DNA from: CAZADH01 sp964483805
GTDB lineage: Bacteria > Muiribacteriota > Ozemobacteria > Ozemobacterales > Ozemobacteraceae
DNA: 64,000 nt
Direction of reading: 5' to 3'
Assembly: GCA_964483805.1 (NCBI GenBank)
Contig: CAZADH010000006.1
Location: 3,042-67,041 of the forward strand
Shown: positions 25,501 to 33,519 of the stretch, in pieces
Layout of the letters: every line of letters starts with the position of its first letter
How positions within the stretch are numbered: position 1 is the first letter of the stretch
Program-made: the position numbers and the translations under genes
Notes under the pieces: model-generated
Told to the model about the DNA's origin: nothing
Database searches by the model: none
The model's input: the letters and a program-made list of their open reading frames with translations, nothing else

Positions 25501-27426
25501 TTCAACGACACCTTCAACCCAGGCCGCCTGGCGTTTTCCGGTCTGGCCGACAAGAGTTCGTATGGAACCCGGGTCGACGAGGTGACGCCCTCGACGCAAC
25601 CGTACATCGACAACAACGACCTGCGCGCCATGAAGTGGCGCCTCTATATGTATCCGGCGTATTCGCTGACCAACTCGAACGGCACGGCCATGGGTCCGAC
25701 CTCGTGGTCACCGCCGGTTCCAGTGCCACCGGCGACGCCGGGAACGGCGCTGTCGGTTTCCAGTGATGCCGATCCGGCACTGGGCCTGCTCGTGTTGTCG
25801 GGCAACTGCTTTGGTGCGACAGTCAGCCGCAATGCGGCCACCCGCAACTACCATGTCATCGTGAACATTCCGCCGACGGTCACGTTCAACACCCCGGCCG
25901 ATCCCGCCTGTTACGTTCTGCGCCCCGAAATCGAAGCGCCGCGTGTGAAGTGGCGCAACGTGCAAACGGTCAGCGATGCCACGAAGGGTCAGTATTACAG
26001 CATCGTGCCCGACCTCGATGCGGCCGGCAACCATCGCACCGAGGTGATCACGCACTATCCGCGCATCGGCGATGGACGTGTCTTCAACAATGAATCGTTC
26101 GAGTTCACCCCGGGTGGAGCGATTCTCGACCACTGGACAGTACGCGTGCATGACAACCTGCCGGTCGAGTCGATCCGGGAAATGGCCTCGATGATGCGCA
26201 TGCAAACGACAGGCGATCCGGTCGAACCGGCCACATTCGGCTTCACGTTGCGCGACGACAATCCCACAGCCGAGTTTGTCGGGTTCGGTGTCGAATACGA
26301 GATTCCCACCGCTCCGCGCGACCCGTCTCTGAAAACGTGGGCATCACCCATCGCGCCCACCACGGCATTGACCGGGTATTATTCGAATCCGTACGCGTTG
26401 CCGCCGGGCCCCGATTTCGCCCTCAATTCGACCTACCGCATCACCGCCAGCTTCACAGGGATCATCGCCCGTTACGGTGACAACGGCGCCCCCAGCCACA
26501 GCGATCTCTTCAGCCCTGACTGCAACTACACCAACTGGATCGGCAGCCTGACGCTGAGCATCAAGGGTGACCTGCGCGACGGTTACGAACTGACCGGCAA
26601 CACCATGAGCGTTCACAGTTACGGGCGCACGGCGCCGCCGCCGTTGAACGCCACCAGCACTTCGCTGATGCGCTTCGACAATGACCCGCCGAGCCTGTAT
26701 CTCGACATCGTGGCGGCGTCCGAGAACAAGCGTTGGGAGTTCCGCGCCATCGAGAATGTCGTCGACACCCGTTGCTATCCGAAAGTTGCGGGCGAACTGA
26801 GTTCGATCGGGTTGTACAGCGCAGCCCGCACACTCGACGGCACGCCGCTGCCAGCAACAACGGTGGCCACCGAGACGGTTCCGGGCAGCAGCGACTACCC
26901 GGTGGCCGGCCTGGGCGTGCCCCTGGTCGATATTGCCGCATGGCCCAGTGCGCGCACGAAGATCCCGGTGGTAAAAAAGTCGACGCGCATCATGGTGAAC
27001 GCCATGGTTCTCGACAATGTCGACTATCGGCCAACCGGTGAACCGCATGTGTTCCGCAATGCGCGTTTGATTGTCAGGAACAACGATCCGGTCGACGGTG
27101 TGCGCACGCTCTTCGATTCGTCGGCAAGCACCGAGACGGCATTCCCGCTCGATCCCGACACCACCAACCCGATCTGCAACTTCTCGCCGTTGCCCCCGCT
27201 GGCAGGCATGCCGATGGCACCGTACGGCGTTCTCAATTCCCGGTTCTACATCGACGTGCCGCAGCGCGTGTTGCCGGCCCAGACCCCGACCACAACCCAA
27301 CAGCTCGAGTTGACCATGTCGGCCACTGACTCCTCCGGTAACGTTCGCACGCTGCGCGTGCCGATCATCGTCGTCGAGACCAACTTCGACGCCCGCGTGC
27401 TCGAGAGTTCCGAGAGCAAGCGGTAG
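22516..27426 (+). CDS. Giant secreted protein of unknown function
   Basis: 1636 residues with a clear signal peptide (RRGFLALLLAVCVLLPTLAQA-A) and a GAGGAGGGAG site. The chain is rich in aromatic, Asn, Thr and Pro residues with no strong low-complexity repeats. Around residues 770-880 a PKD- or Ig-like beta unit is suggested (TFPQPGNYKVWCEVTHKYFD). Several segments such as GYGTLYVLATELDCAN recall beta-propeller blades. No catalytic motif is recognised. It is probably an extracellular or surface structure; it follows the OmpH-like gene and pseudopilin genes and ends at strong hairpins. Confidence 0.85.
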   Translation: MENNKRRGFLALLLAVCVLLPTLAQAADEPYNGISYVLVPRDYSGREGVYRLNGRIAPYNPIGAGGQRLFNFSFTGGTSTVNGLAVSPLAKLYLFVCPPATGIYTDVTQVGWLPAGTFAADSPAYIKLIGQPHDTTQLSPDVSSTMGHLCFPWGTTNYDNDFWDYGPSSGFSTHNMYKKGTFTDDVGNGYQYKFTAYAPTTHTNVPLWNGPGGVGIPHPTDTYKVVLPNKWGGISWYCFGSPNAPAAHKGKLLDGTGGLPLYTQQQFRLSPYSPGPACSPYWDAIYISAVVRRVYKKRDRSLDLYSYLDNAAPPNGMPALEPGGAGVLTATDLQITEEYGKSCADGCIPGGDLNPEAVAKIESNVLVITSTTGRRYGFNPNGDKTSGTAGTNTALRVVADGRTYGIAMNGTGVVRNMAHLTSRGFNLNGIKTMGVSSNFNPFVAPAVGVNTLSTPPDFIYGSPADKFVVQDSWWGNGGIAYEYYKQDNGTNLKGHIYRYDYRNSDTPNREDVGFFSGDIDALGVDGYGTLYVLATELDCANSPDWPDPAGVPLGYTIGAVWPNAAMLADPNYLTHQWYRVDGSGNNVTIAGPSAVNDFCVVTFKQRIKKQGRKYKTNIGGGFQPPEDWGFVDVGFDEIQRNLRFDGGSSYSWANAWNHKLTSMDSRLAAIEGEFAVINIATAPTNTIAASSGRCGVVRLNKTTPTLTIDPGQVITEDRDCVFKPEGYKPLLSGNYTDLKDMGVIVGIGRTRVNMLPPYFFNEDGLGADGGFTDSLFETDSGTHKTSIKWNVSLVDQSGTLIKQYVTNAASNYASTDPGFVGAPWNATFDRFQRYKYTFPQPGNYKVWCEVTHKYFDYSALPTVNPRPSDLVTCIRDVTIVGTPVLFKVENALALNPEPRYLSNLRLDNLNYAQKTLPAFNISATGNANAPVYDVLRGEPLTGLKLSFDVQMVRDANRDTSGAFSTFDGIGAWDYDSIFVPPTVGGHVYNHVDATNFNDTFNPGRLAFSGLADKSSYGTRVDEVTPSTQPYIDNNDLRAMKWRLYMYPAYSLTNSNGTAMGPTSWSPPVPVPPATPGTALSVSSDADPALGLLVLSGNCFGATVSRNAATRNYHVIVNIPPTVTFNTPADPACYVLRPEIEAPRVKWRNVQTVSDATKGQYYSIVPDLDAAGNHRTEVITHYPRIGDGRVFNNESFEFTPGGAILDHWTVRVHDNLPVESIREMASMMRMQTTGDPVEPATFGFTLRDDNPTAEFVGFGVEYEIPTAPRDPSLKTWASPIAPTTALTGYYSNPYALPPGPDFALNSTYRITASFTGIIARYGDNGAPSHSDLFSPDCNYTNWIGSLTLSIKGDLRDGYELTGNTMSVHSYGRTAPPPLNATSTSLMRFDNDPPSLYLDIVAASENKRWEFRAIENVVDTRCYPKVAGELSSIGLYSAARTLDGTPLPATTVATETVPGSSDYPVAGLGVPLVDIAAWPSARTKIPVVKKSTRIMVNAMVLDNVDYRPTGEPHVFRNARLIVRNNDPVDGVRTLFDSSASTETAFPLDPDTTNPICNFSPLPPLAGMPMAPYGVLNSRFYIDVPQRVLPAQTPTTTQQLELTMSATDSSGNVRTLRVPIIVVETNFDARVLESSESKR

Positions 27427-27433
27427 CGGTCTC

Positions 27434-27523
27434 GACCCGGGGGTCTGCGGACCCCGGGTCGGTTCTCACAGTGAACCGTGTGTCCAGGGCAACCCGGCGG
27501 CATGAGCTGCCGGGTTGTCTTTT
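27434..27523 (+). terminator. Double hairpin terminator after the giant gene
   Basis: The first hairpin is GACCCGGGG...CCCCGGGTC (27434-27460). The second, GCAACCCGGC (27489-27498) with GCCGGGTTGT (27509-27518), is followed by CTTTTG. The second is a standard intrinsic terminator. Confidence 0.8.
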
Positions 27524-27536
27524 GTATGGTCATCGT

Positions 27537-28307
27537 ATGGCGTTTTTCCGGTCCTCCCTGCTGTGTTGCACGTTTCTGGCGCTGCTGCTGGTGTTGACCG
27601 AAGCGCCTTCGCCGGCCTGCGAGAGCGGGTTCTTCATTCCGGGCGAGTTTTCCGATCGCGTGCTCAAGATCGCAGCTCTCATCGATGAAACCCGGGTCAG
27701 ACGGCAGATGGGCCATCCGGACCCCGAGGCCAACACCACGCAGATCGCCACCCGCTGGGTCGACTTCTATCTCGACCATGGCCCGACACCACCGGCCTCG
27801 CTGACGCCGGCGACTCCCGGTTGGGCCACCACCACCCGCTCGCTTGGTTACGCGATTCGCGAATTCTGCGATGCCGCCACCGATGCCACGGTCACCGCCG
27901 ACATCGGCAGAATCATGATTCCGTTGCAAATCCTTGGTGACTTCGACCGGCTAAAGGAAATACATACATTGTATGCCAGCGCCGCCGAGCAGATTGCGCG
28001 CCTGGACACCATGATCGCCGCGGCCGATGACACCGCCGCTGCGGCCATGCTGCGAAGCTCGGATGAAGACCATGCCACGGCCACCTTCGTGGCCCTCTGC
28101 CGCCTGCTGGCCCCCTTGTTCAGACCGTATCCAGAGTTCATCGGACCCCTCGGCGCCGTCTCGCGCCTCCTGGTGACCGACGAGGCCTTGCCGAATCAGA
28201 TCGCCGACACCGCCGCCCGGACCGCACTGGCTGCCGCCGTCATCCGGGAGCGCCATCGCCGGATGCGGCAGATCCTCGAGTGGGTGCGGCCCCACGCCTT
28301 TCAGTGA
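27537..28307 (+). CDS. Hypothetical exported protein
   Basis: About 256 residues from the ATG at 27537, which has no visible ribosome site and sits close behind the terminator. A signal-like start (FRSSLLCCTFLALLLVLTEA) contains two cysteines. The mature part is alpha-helical (EQIARLDTMIAAADDTAAAA). No family is recognised. An AT-rich islet (catacattgtatg, 27963-27975) lies inside the gene. Confidence 0.6.
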   Translation: MAFFRSSLLCCTFLALLLVLTEAPSPACESGFFIPGEFSDRVLKIAALIDETRVRRQMGHPDPEANTTQIATRWVDFYLDHGPTPPASLTPATPGWATTTRSLGYAIREFCDAATDATVTADIGRIMIPLQILGDFDRLKEIHTLYASAAEQIARLDTMIAAADDTAAAAMLRSSDEDHATATFVALCRLLAPLFRPYPEFIGPLGAVSRLLVTDEALPNQIADTAARTALAAAVIRERHRRMRQILEWVRPHAFQ

Positions 28308-28458
28308 TGCGTCCTTTGGTGCGCCGCGATCGAGACGGCGGGCGACCTGCCGCAGACGTGCCGCAGCCGGTTTGCCATTGCCGGCGACTTCGCGTAACAT
28401 GCTGCGCATTCCCAGCAATTGCGTTCTGCTGACCAAGTATTCGAGGAGGCCCCATCAG

Positions 28459-29457
28459 ATGATCCGCTCATTCCGCCGGGTTACCGGCTTCATGCTTGCC
28501 ACCACGCTTTTCACATCGGCTCCTGCCTTTGCCGCTCCGCCGGCGGTCGCACCGGCGACGCCCGCCCCGGCCGCCGCGAATGCCGCAACGACCGCGACGC
28601 CCCCGAAACCCGATGTTGCCATCGCCCAGGTGGTCGGCTTGTCGAACCAGATGATGATCACCTTCATGGAGCGGTTCAAGGCAGGCGCATTCGACAAGTG
28701 CCGTGAGATCGCGCAGCAGATGATTCTGGGTGAAGAGAAGTACCAAGACACGGCGACCCAGGAGTTCAAAGCCTTCAACAACCCGTTCGAGAAGATGCTG
28801 CGCGAGCGGCGTTTGCAGCGCAGCGGCAAGACCATCACGGTGAACTGGGTGCAACAACCGATTGCCGACGGCCATTACTTCCTGGCGTTGCTGGCGCTGC
28901 AGGCCGGCGACCCTGAGAAGGCCGCGCAGGAAATCGACCGCGCCGTGTTCTGGAACCCAGTGCGGGCTGCGTTTTTCAACGAGAAAGCGTTCATTCTGCT
29001 CAACCAGAAGACACCGCGACTCCAGGATGCCCAGGTCGCCTACCTGTTTGCCCTCGAACTCGCTGACAATCTCGAGGATTTCGCCGCCGCCCTGCGGGGC
29101 CTCGGGTTCATTTATGTCGAAAAGAACGAAGCAGACGTGGCACGGGCGTGTTATCTGCAGTCGATGGTATACGAACCCAAGAACGAGGCGGCCCGCAGCC
29201 AACTGGCACTGCTGACCGAGCACTTCCCGGGTATCGCCGAACGCGTGACACCGGCCGAGGCCCCGGGCATTCTCGCCAAACGCCAGATTCCCAGCAAGAT
29301 CGACCCATTGCCCATACAGTTGTTGTCGGAGATGGCGGGCCGCGTCAGTGTCACGAGCAACAAACGTGACGTGTTGGCGATTCTCAAGCGCATTCTCACG
29401 CTCGATCCGAGCAACGCCAAGGTTCGCCAGCAATTCGAAGCCCTCGGCGGCAAGTAG
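28459..29457 (+). CDS. Exported TPR-like protein
   Basis: 332 residues from the ATG at 28459 with GAGGAGG 9 bases upstream. A signal peptide (FMLATTLFTSAPAFA-A) is followed by an Ala/Pro/Thr linker and helical repeats: YFLALLALQAGDPEKAAQEI, AQVAYLFALELADNLEDFAA, GFIYVEKNEADVARACYLQS. These have the A-x2-Y/F-x-L pattern of tetratricopeptide repeats, so the protein probably serves as a periplasmic scaffold. Partners are unknown. Confidence 0.75.
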   Translation: MIRSFRRVTGFMLATTLFTSAPAFAAPPAVAPATPAPAAANAATTATPPKPDVAIAQVVGLSNQMMITFMERFKAGAFDKCREIAQQMILGEEKYQDTATQEFKAFNNPFEKMLRERRLQRSGKTITVNWVQQPIADGHYFLALLALQAGDPEKAAQEIDRAVFWNPVRAAFFNEKAFILLNQKTPRLQDAQVAYLFALELADNLEDFAAALRGLGFIYVEKNEADVARACYLQSMVYEPKNEAARSQLALLTEHFPGIAERVTPAEAPGILAKRQIPSKIDPLPIQLLSEMAGRVSVTSNKRDVLAILKRILTLDPSNAKVRQQFEALGGK

Positions 29458-29501
29458 CCGAGCGACACCGGCAGAGACCCCGATCCTGCCGCACCATGCC
29501 C

Positions 29502-29530
29502 GACCCCGCGGCCCCTCGGCCGCGGGGTTC
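29502..29530 (+). terminator. GC-rich hairpin after the TPR gene
   Basis: ACCCCGCGGCC pairs with GGCCGCGGGGT with a 4-base loop. The U-tract is weak. Confidence 0.55.
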
Positions 29531-29568
29531 GTGCTTGTGCTCACCCGCTGCGGATGCCGATCAGAACC

Positions 29569-29597
29569 TTGACGGCCCGAGGGGCCGATGGTAGACT
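29569..29597 (+). promoter_or_regulatory. Promoter of the LPS operon
   Basis: TTGACG (29569-29574), 17 bp, TAGACT (29592-29597), 34 bases before the first gene start. No other similarly good promoter is seen until the operon ends. Confidence 0.7.
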
Positions 29598-29630
29598 GGG
29601 CCGCGATTTAAAGCCACTTTCGGAGACCCA

Positions 29631-30587
29631 ATGATGACCGATGCCGTGCACCTCTATCCGATGTCCGAACGGCTCAATCTCGTGCACCGCCGCGACTTTG
29701 CGCGACTCCCTGCCAGCGGCTGGTCGATCAAACCGCTGCTGGACGCCCTGCCAGGCATTCACGCCGGCAAGAAGTTCCGCCAGGCCATCGACGCTCTGGC
29801 CACGGCGGCCAGGAATAAACACTTTGTATTGCTCGGCATGGGGGCCCACGTCATCAAGTGCGGCCTGACCCCGTATCTGGTGCGCCTCATGGAGGCAGGG
29901 GTCATCAAGCACATCGCCCTCAACGGTGCCGGCGCCATTCACGATTTCGAACTGGCCTACGCCGGTGAAACGAGCGAAGACGTGGCCGTCGAACTGCCCA
30001 AGGGCCGGTTCGGTTTTGTCGACGAGACCGGGCGGTGGATGGCCGAGGCTCTCGTCCGCGGCACCGAGCGTGACCTGGGCATGGGCGTCGCGCTGGGCCG
30101 TTTCATCGATGGTGATCCCGGCCGGTTTGCCCATCGTGACGCCAGCTTGCTGTGGCATGCCTATCGCCTCGACGTGCCGGTATCGGTGCACGTGGCAATC
30201 GGCACCGACATCGTGCACCTGCATCCCGCCACCGACGGGGCCATCCTCGGCAAGGCCACCCTGGCCGATTTCAACCTGTTCTGTGCCGGGGTGACCCGAC
30301 TGGCCGCGGGTGTCTACTGGAACCTCGGCTCGGCCGTCATCCTGCCCGAGGTCTTTCTCAAAGCAGTCTCACGCGCCCACAACACCGGCCACCACCTCGA
30401 GGGCATGACCACGCTGAACATGGACATGCTCATGCAGTATCGCACCGCCGAGAACGTCGTCCGGCGGCCGAGCCTGGGTGTCGGCCTCGGCCTGCACCTG
30501 ACGGGCCATCACGAGATCATGGTCCCGTTGCTGGCACTGGCCGTCCTCGAAGACTTGGCCGCTTCGGCCCCGGGAGCCCAGGCATGA
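29631..30587 (+). CDS. Deoxyhypusine synthase-like protein of the heptose cluster
   Basis: 318 residues. FVLLGMGAHVIKCGLTPYLV and IKHIALNGAGAIHDFELAYA resemble the NAD-binding core of the deoxyhypusine synthase fold; later VHVAIGTDIVHLHP and TGHHEIMVPLLALAVLEDL are also typical of a bacterial family of unknown reaction that lies beside heptose genes. True hypusine synthesis is not expected in bacteria. The gene ends overlapping the heptose kinase start (ATGA), so it probably acts with it. Confidence 0.65.
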   Translation: MMTDAVHLYPMSERLNLVHRRDFARLPASGWSIKPLLDALPGIHAGKKFRQAIDALATAARNKHFVLLGMGAHVIKCGLTPYLVRLMEAGVIKHIALNGAGAIHDFELAYAGETSEDVAVELPKGRFGFVDETGRWMAEALVRGTERDLGMGVALGRFIDGDPGRFAHRDASLLWHAYRLDVPVSVHVAIGTDIVHLHPATDGAILGKATLADFNLFCAGVTRLAAGVYWNLGSAVILPEVFLKAVSRAHNTGHHLEGMTTLNMDMLMQYRTAENVVRRPSLGVGLGLHLTGHHEIMVPLLALAVLEDLAASAPGAQA

Positions 30588-31621
30588 ACCTCGAACGCCA
30601 CCGTCTGCTCGAGATCATCGAGCGGTTCCATTCTTGTCGCCTGGCCGTTCTCGGCGACGTCATCCTCGATCAATACTTGTGGGGCAAGGTCGATCGCATC
30701 TCGCCCGAAGCACCGGTGCCGATCGTGCGCATCGTCCGCGAGACCATCCGACCCGGCGGCGCTTCGAACGTCGCCGCCAACCTCAAAATGCTGGGTGCCA
30801 AAGCGTACATGGTCGGCGTCGTCGGCGACGACGGCAACGGGCGGCAACTGCGCGAACACCTCGACGCACAAGGTATTGACACCACCCACCTCGTCATCGA
30901 TTCGTCGCGGCCGACGACGATCAAGACCCGTGTCGTCGGCCAGAAGCAGCAAATGCTGCGCATCGACCGCGAAACCGAAGACGAAGTCAATCCGGCGGTG
31001 CGTGAAGCGATCCTGGCACGGGTCACCGGNNNNNNNNNNCTGATTCCCGAAGTCGCCGGTCTGATCGTTTCTGACTATGCCAAGGGCGTAATTACAAAAG
31101 ACCTACTTCCCGAGGTCATCAAGCGTTACCGGGCCGCGGGCAAGTTCGTGGCGATCGACCCGCGGTTGAAGAATTTTCCGATCTACACCAACGCCACCGT
31201 CATCACCCCCAATACCAAAGAGGCCGAGTCGGTCATCGGCAAGGTGTTCGCCAATGAAGACGCGGTTCTGGCCGGCGGCCGCGAACTGCTGAAACGCTCG
31301 CGCGCCGAGGCGATCCTGATGACCCGCGGCGAGCACGGCATGACGCTGTTCAGTCGCGACCGCTCATCGCTGACCATCCCGACGCAGGCCCTCGAGGTCT
31401 TCGATGTGAGCGGCGCGGGCGACACCGTGATCAGCACCTTCAGCCTGTGCCTGGCTGCGGGCGTTTCCATGGCCGAGGCGGCCGCGGTCGGCAACCTTGC
31501 CGCCGGTGTCGTGGTCGGCATCGTCGGCACGGCGACCGTGCGGCCCGAGCAGGTCATCGCCCACTGGGAAAAAATCAACTTCCGACCCGCGGCCGAGACC
31601 CCGGGCCACCCGCGAAACTGA
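30584..31621 (+). CDS. hldA: D-glycero-beta-D-manno-heptose-7-phosphate kinase (contains 10-N gap)
   Basis: About 345 residues. The RfaE domain I ribokinase-fold is seen: VLGDVILDQYLWGKVDRISP, RPGGASNVAANL, DYAKGVITKDLL, TPNTKEAE and the catalytic VSGAGDTVISTFSL. It phosphorylates C1 of heptose-7-phosphate in ADP-heptose synthesis. Ten Ns at 31030-31039 hide about four residues; the frame holds if the gap length is right. RfaE domain II is not fused here but is found on the next gene. Confidence 0.92.
   Translation: MNLERHRLLEIIERFHSCRLAVLGDVILDQYLWGKVDRISPEAPVPIVRIVRETIRPGGASNVAANLKMLGAKAYMVGVVGDDGNGRQLREHLDAQGIDTTHLVIDSSRPTTIKTRVVGQKQQMLRIDRETEDEVNPAVREAILARVTXXXXLIPEVAGLIVSDYAKGVITKDLLPEVIKRYRAAGKFVAIDPRLKNFPIYTNATVITPNTKEAESVIGKVFANEDAVLAGGRELLKRSRAEAILMTRGEHGMTLFSRDRSSLTIPTQALEVFDVSGAGDTVISTFSLCLAAGVSMAEAAAVGNLAAGVVVGIVGTATVRPEQVIAHWEKINFRPAAETPGHPRN
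31030..31039. other. Assembly gap (10 Ns)
   Basis: A run of ten undetermined bases inside the heptose kinase gene. Its true length may be a placeholder. Confidence 0.99.
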
Positions 31622-32734
31622 GTGCCTGCCATGACCACCACCGAGATCATTCCCCAGGCCACGATCGACCGTCTCCGCGCCGATGCGGCCGACCTGCAGC
31701 GCACTTTCGCCTCATCGCTCGACACCCTGGGCCCGTCGTTTGCCGCCGCCGCCGATCTGCTTGCGACATGCTTGCAGCGCGGGGGCAAGGTGCTCGCCTG
31801 CGGCAACGGTGGCTCGGCCGCCGACGCCGATCACCTCGTCGCCGAACTGGTCGGCCGCTTCGGCTACGACCGCGACGCTCTGCCCGGCGTATCGCTGACG
31901 GTGAACAGCGCCACGGTCACGGCCATCGCCAACGATTATGGTTACGAGCACCTCTTCTCGCGCCAGGTCGCCGCGCTCGGTCGGGCTCCCGACGTCGTCG
32001 TGGGCATCTCGACCAGCGGCCGCTCTGCGAACGTCCTCGCTGCACTGGCGCTGGCGCGGAAGAACGGCTTGGGCACGCTTGCCTTCACGGGTGCGGCCGA
32101 TTCGCCGATGGCCCAGACCGCCGACGTGGTGCTGCGACCCCCGGCACACGAAACCCCGCGCATCCAGGAATGGCACATTCTCCTGATTCACAGTCTGTGT
32201 CGCGAGATCGAGTTGCGCCTGTTCCCCAAGCCGATACCGCGGCTGCCCGCCGGCAAGTTCGTCGCGCGGGCCGACGTTCCGGCCTTGGTGGCCGCCCGGG
32301 GCAAGCGCCGCACTGTATTTACAAATGGTTGCTTTGATATTCTCCACCCCGGGCACGTGCATCTGCTTGCCCACGCCCGCAGCCTCGGCGACCTGCTCAT
32401 CCTCGGGCTCAACACCGACGAATCGGTGCAGCGCCTCAAAGGGCCGACCCGGCCGATTCATGGCCTGCGCGAGCGGGCCGACGTGCTGATGGCCCTCACC
32501 GCCGTCGACTTCGTCGTGCCGTTCGCCGAAGACACGCCGCTCGAACTGATCACCGAATTGACCCCGAGTGTGCTGGTCAAGGGGGGCGATTACACTCGTG
32601 ACTCGGTGGTGGGCGCCGATCATGTCGAAAAGCACGGCGGCACCGTCGTGATCGTGCCGCTGCGCGAAGGGCATTCGACCACGCGGATTCTCACGCGCAG
32701 CAGTGGCCCCGGCAACCACAGGGGTGGCGCTTGA
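31622..32734 (+). CDS. GmhA-RfaE2 fusion: sedoheptulose-7-phosphate isomerase plus heptose-1-phosphate adenylyltransferase
   Basis: About 370 residues (GTG 31622, or ATG at 31631). Residues of about 1-195 form a SIS domain of GmhA type: ACGNGGSAADADHLVAELVG, GISTSGRSANVL, EWHILLIHSLCREIE. Residues of about 220-365 form a nucleotidyltransferase: FTNGCFDILHPGHVHLL, TRPIHGLRERADVL and LVKGGDYT. It would carry out the first and a late step of ADP-heptose synthesis. HldE usually fuses kinase and nucleotidyltransferase, so this pairing is unusual. Confidence 0.92.
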   Translation: MPAMTTTEIIPQATIDRLRADAADLQRTFASSLDTLGPSFAAAADLLATCLQRGGKVLACGNGGSAADADHLVAELVGRFGYDRDALPGVSLTVNSATVTAIANDYGYEHLFSRQVAALGRAPDVVVGISTSGRSANVLAALALARKNGLGTLAFTGAADSPMAQTADVVLRPPAHETPRIQEWHILLIHSLCREIELRLFPKPIPRLPAGKFVARADVPALVAARGKRRTVFTNGCFDILHPGHVHLLAHARSLGDLLILGLNTDESVQRLKGPTRPIHGLRERADVLMALTAVDFVVPFAEDTPLELITELTPSVLVKGGDYTRDSVVGADHVEKHGGTVVIVPLREGHSTTRILTRSSGPGNHRGGA

Positions 32735-33492
32735 CCACACCGGCCAACCTCACCGCACTCGGCGTCATTCCGGCGCGCCTCGGTTCGACCCGCCTGCCGC
32801 GCAAGATGCTCGCCGACATCGCCGGGCAACCGCTGATCGTGCGCACCGCCCAGGCCGCCATGGCCACGGGCGCATTCACCCGCGTGCTCATCGCCACCGA
32901 TGCCGACGAGATCAAGACTGCGGTCACCGCCGCCGGCTTTGCGGCCCACCTGACCGACCCTGCCCTGCCCTCGGGCACCGCCCGCGTCGCCACCGTGGTG
33001 CAGCAACTCGATGCCGCCGCCGACCCGGTGATAGTGAACGTTCAAGGCGACGAACCGTTGCTCGACCCCGACAGCGTTCGGCGACTCGTTGGCGTGTTCC
33101 ACGACGACCCCGCCGTCGAGATGGCCACATTGGCATGCCCGCTGCGTGCCGACGACCACGACAACCCCAACGCGGTCAAGGTCGTGCTGGATGGCAACAG
33201 CAATGCATTGTATTTCTCCCGCAGTCTCATCCCGTTTCCGCGCCATCGTGAGGGGTTTGCCCCGTTGAAACACATCGGCGTCTACGCCTGGCGTCGGGCT
33301 ACGCTGCTGCGGCTCGTCGCGCTGCCAACGTGTCCGCTCGAGAACATCGAGAGCCTCGAACAACTGCGCGCCCTCTATCACGGCATCCGCATTCGCGTGA
33401 TCATGGCCGACCGCGAGACGGTCGGTGTCGATACCGAGGCCGATCTCGCCCGCGTGCGCGCGGCGTTCGCCGACCGGGTTCGCCCGGGCTGA
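32731..33492 (+). CDS. kdsB: 3-deoxy-manno-octulosonate cytidylyltransferase
   Basis: 253 residues from a TTG at 32731 that overlaps the previous stop. IPARLGSTRLPRKMLADIAG, VIVNVQGDEPLL and SLIPFPR are the CMP-Kdo synthetase motifs; KHIGVYAWRR and ENIESLEQLRAL complete the fold. It activates Kdo with CTP for lipid A glycosylation. It is followed by pyrG, which makes CTP. Confidence 0.93.
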   Translation: MTTPANLTALGVIPARLGSTRLPRKMLADIAGQPLIVRTAQAAMATGAFTRVLIATDADEIKTAVTAAGFAAHLTDPALPSGTARVATVVQQLDAAADPVIVNVQGDEPLLDPDSVRRLVGVFHDDPAVEMATLACPLRADDHDNPNAVKVVLDGNSNALYFSRSLIPFPRHREGFAPLKHIGVYAWRRATLLRLVALPTCPLENIESLEQLRALYHGIRIRVIMADRETVGVDTEADLARVRAAFADRVRPG

Positions 33493-33519
33493 TCCCACCG
33501 ATTCATCAGGAGGATTACG

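Noticed and set aside
33493..33519. Pyrimidine-responsive leader of pyrG
   Set aside because: Only 27 bases separate kdsB and pyrG, with a ribosome site and no C-run or hairpin.
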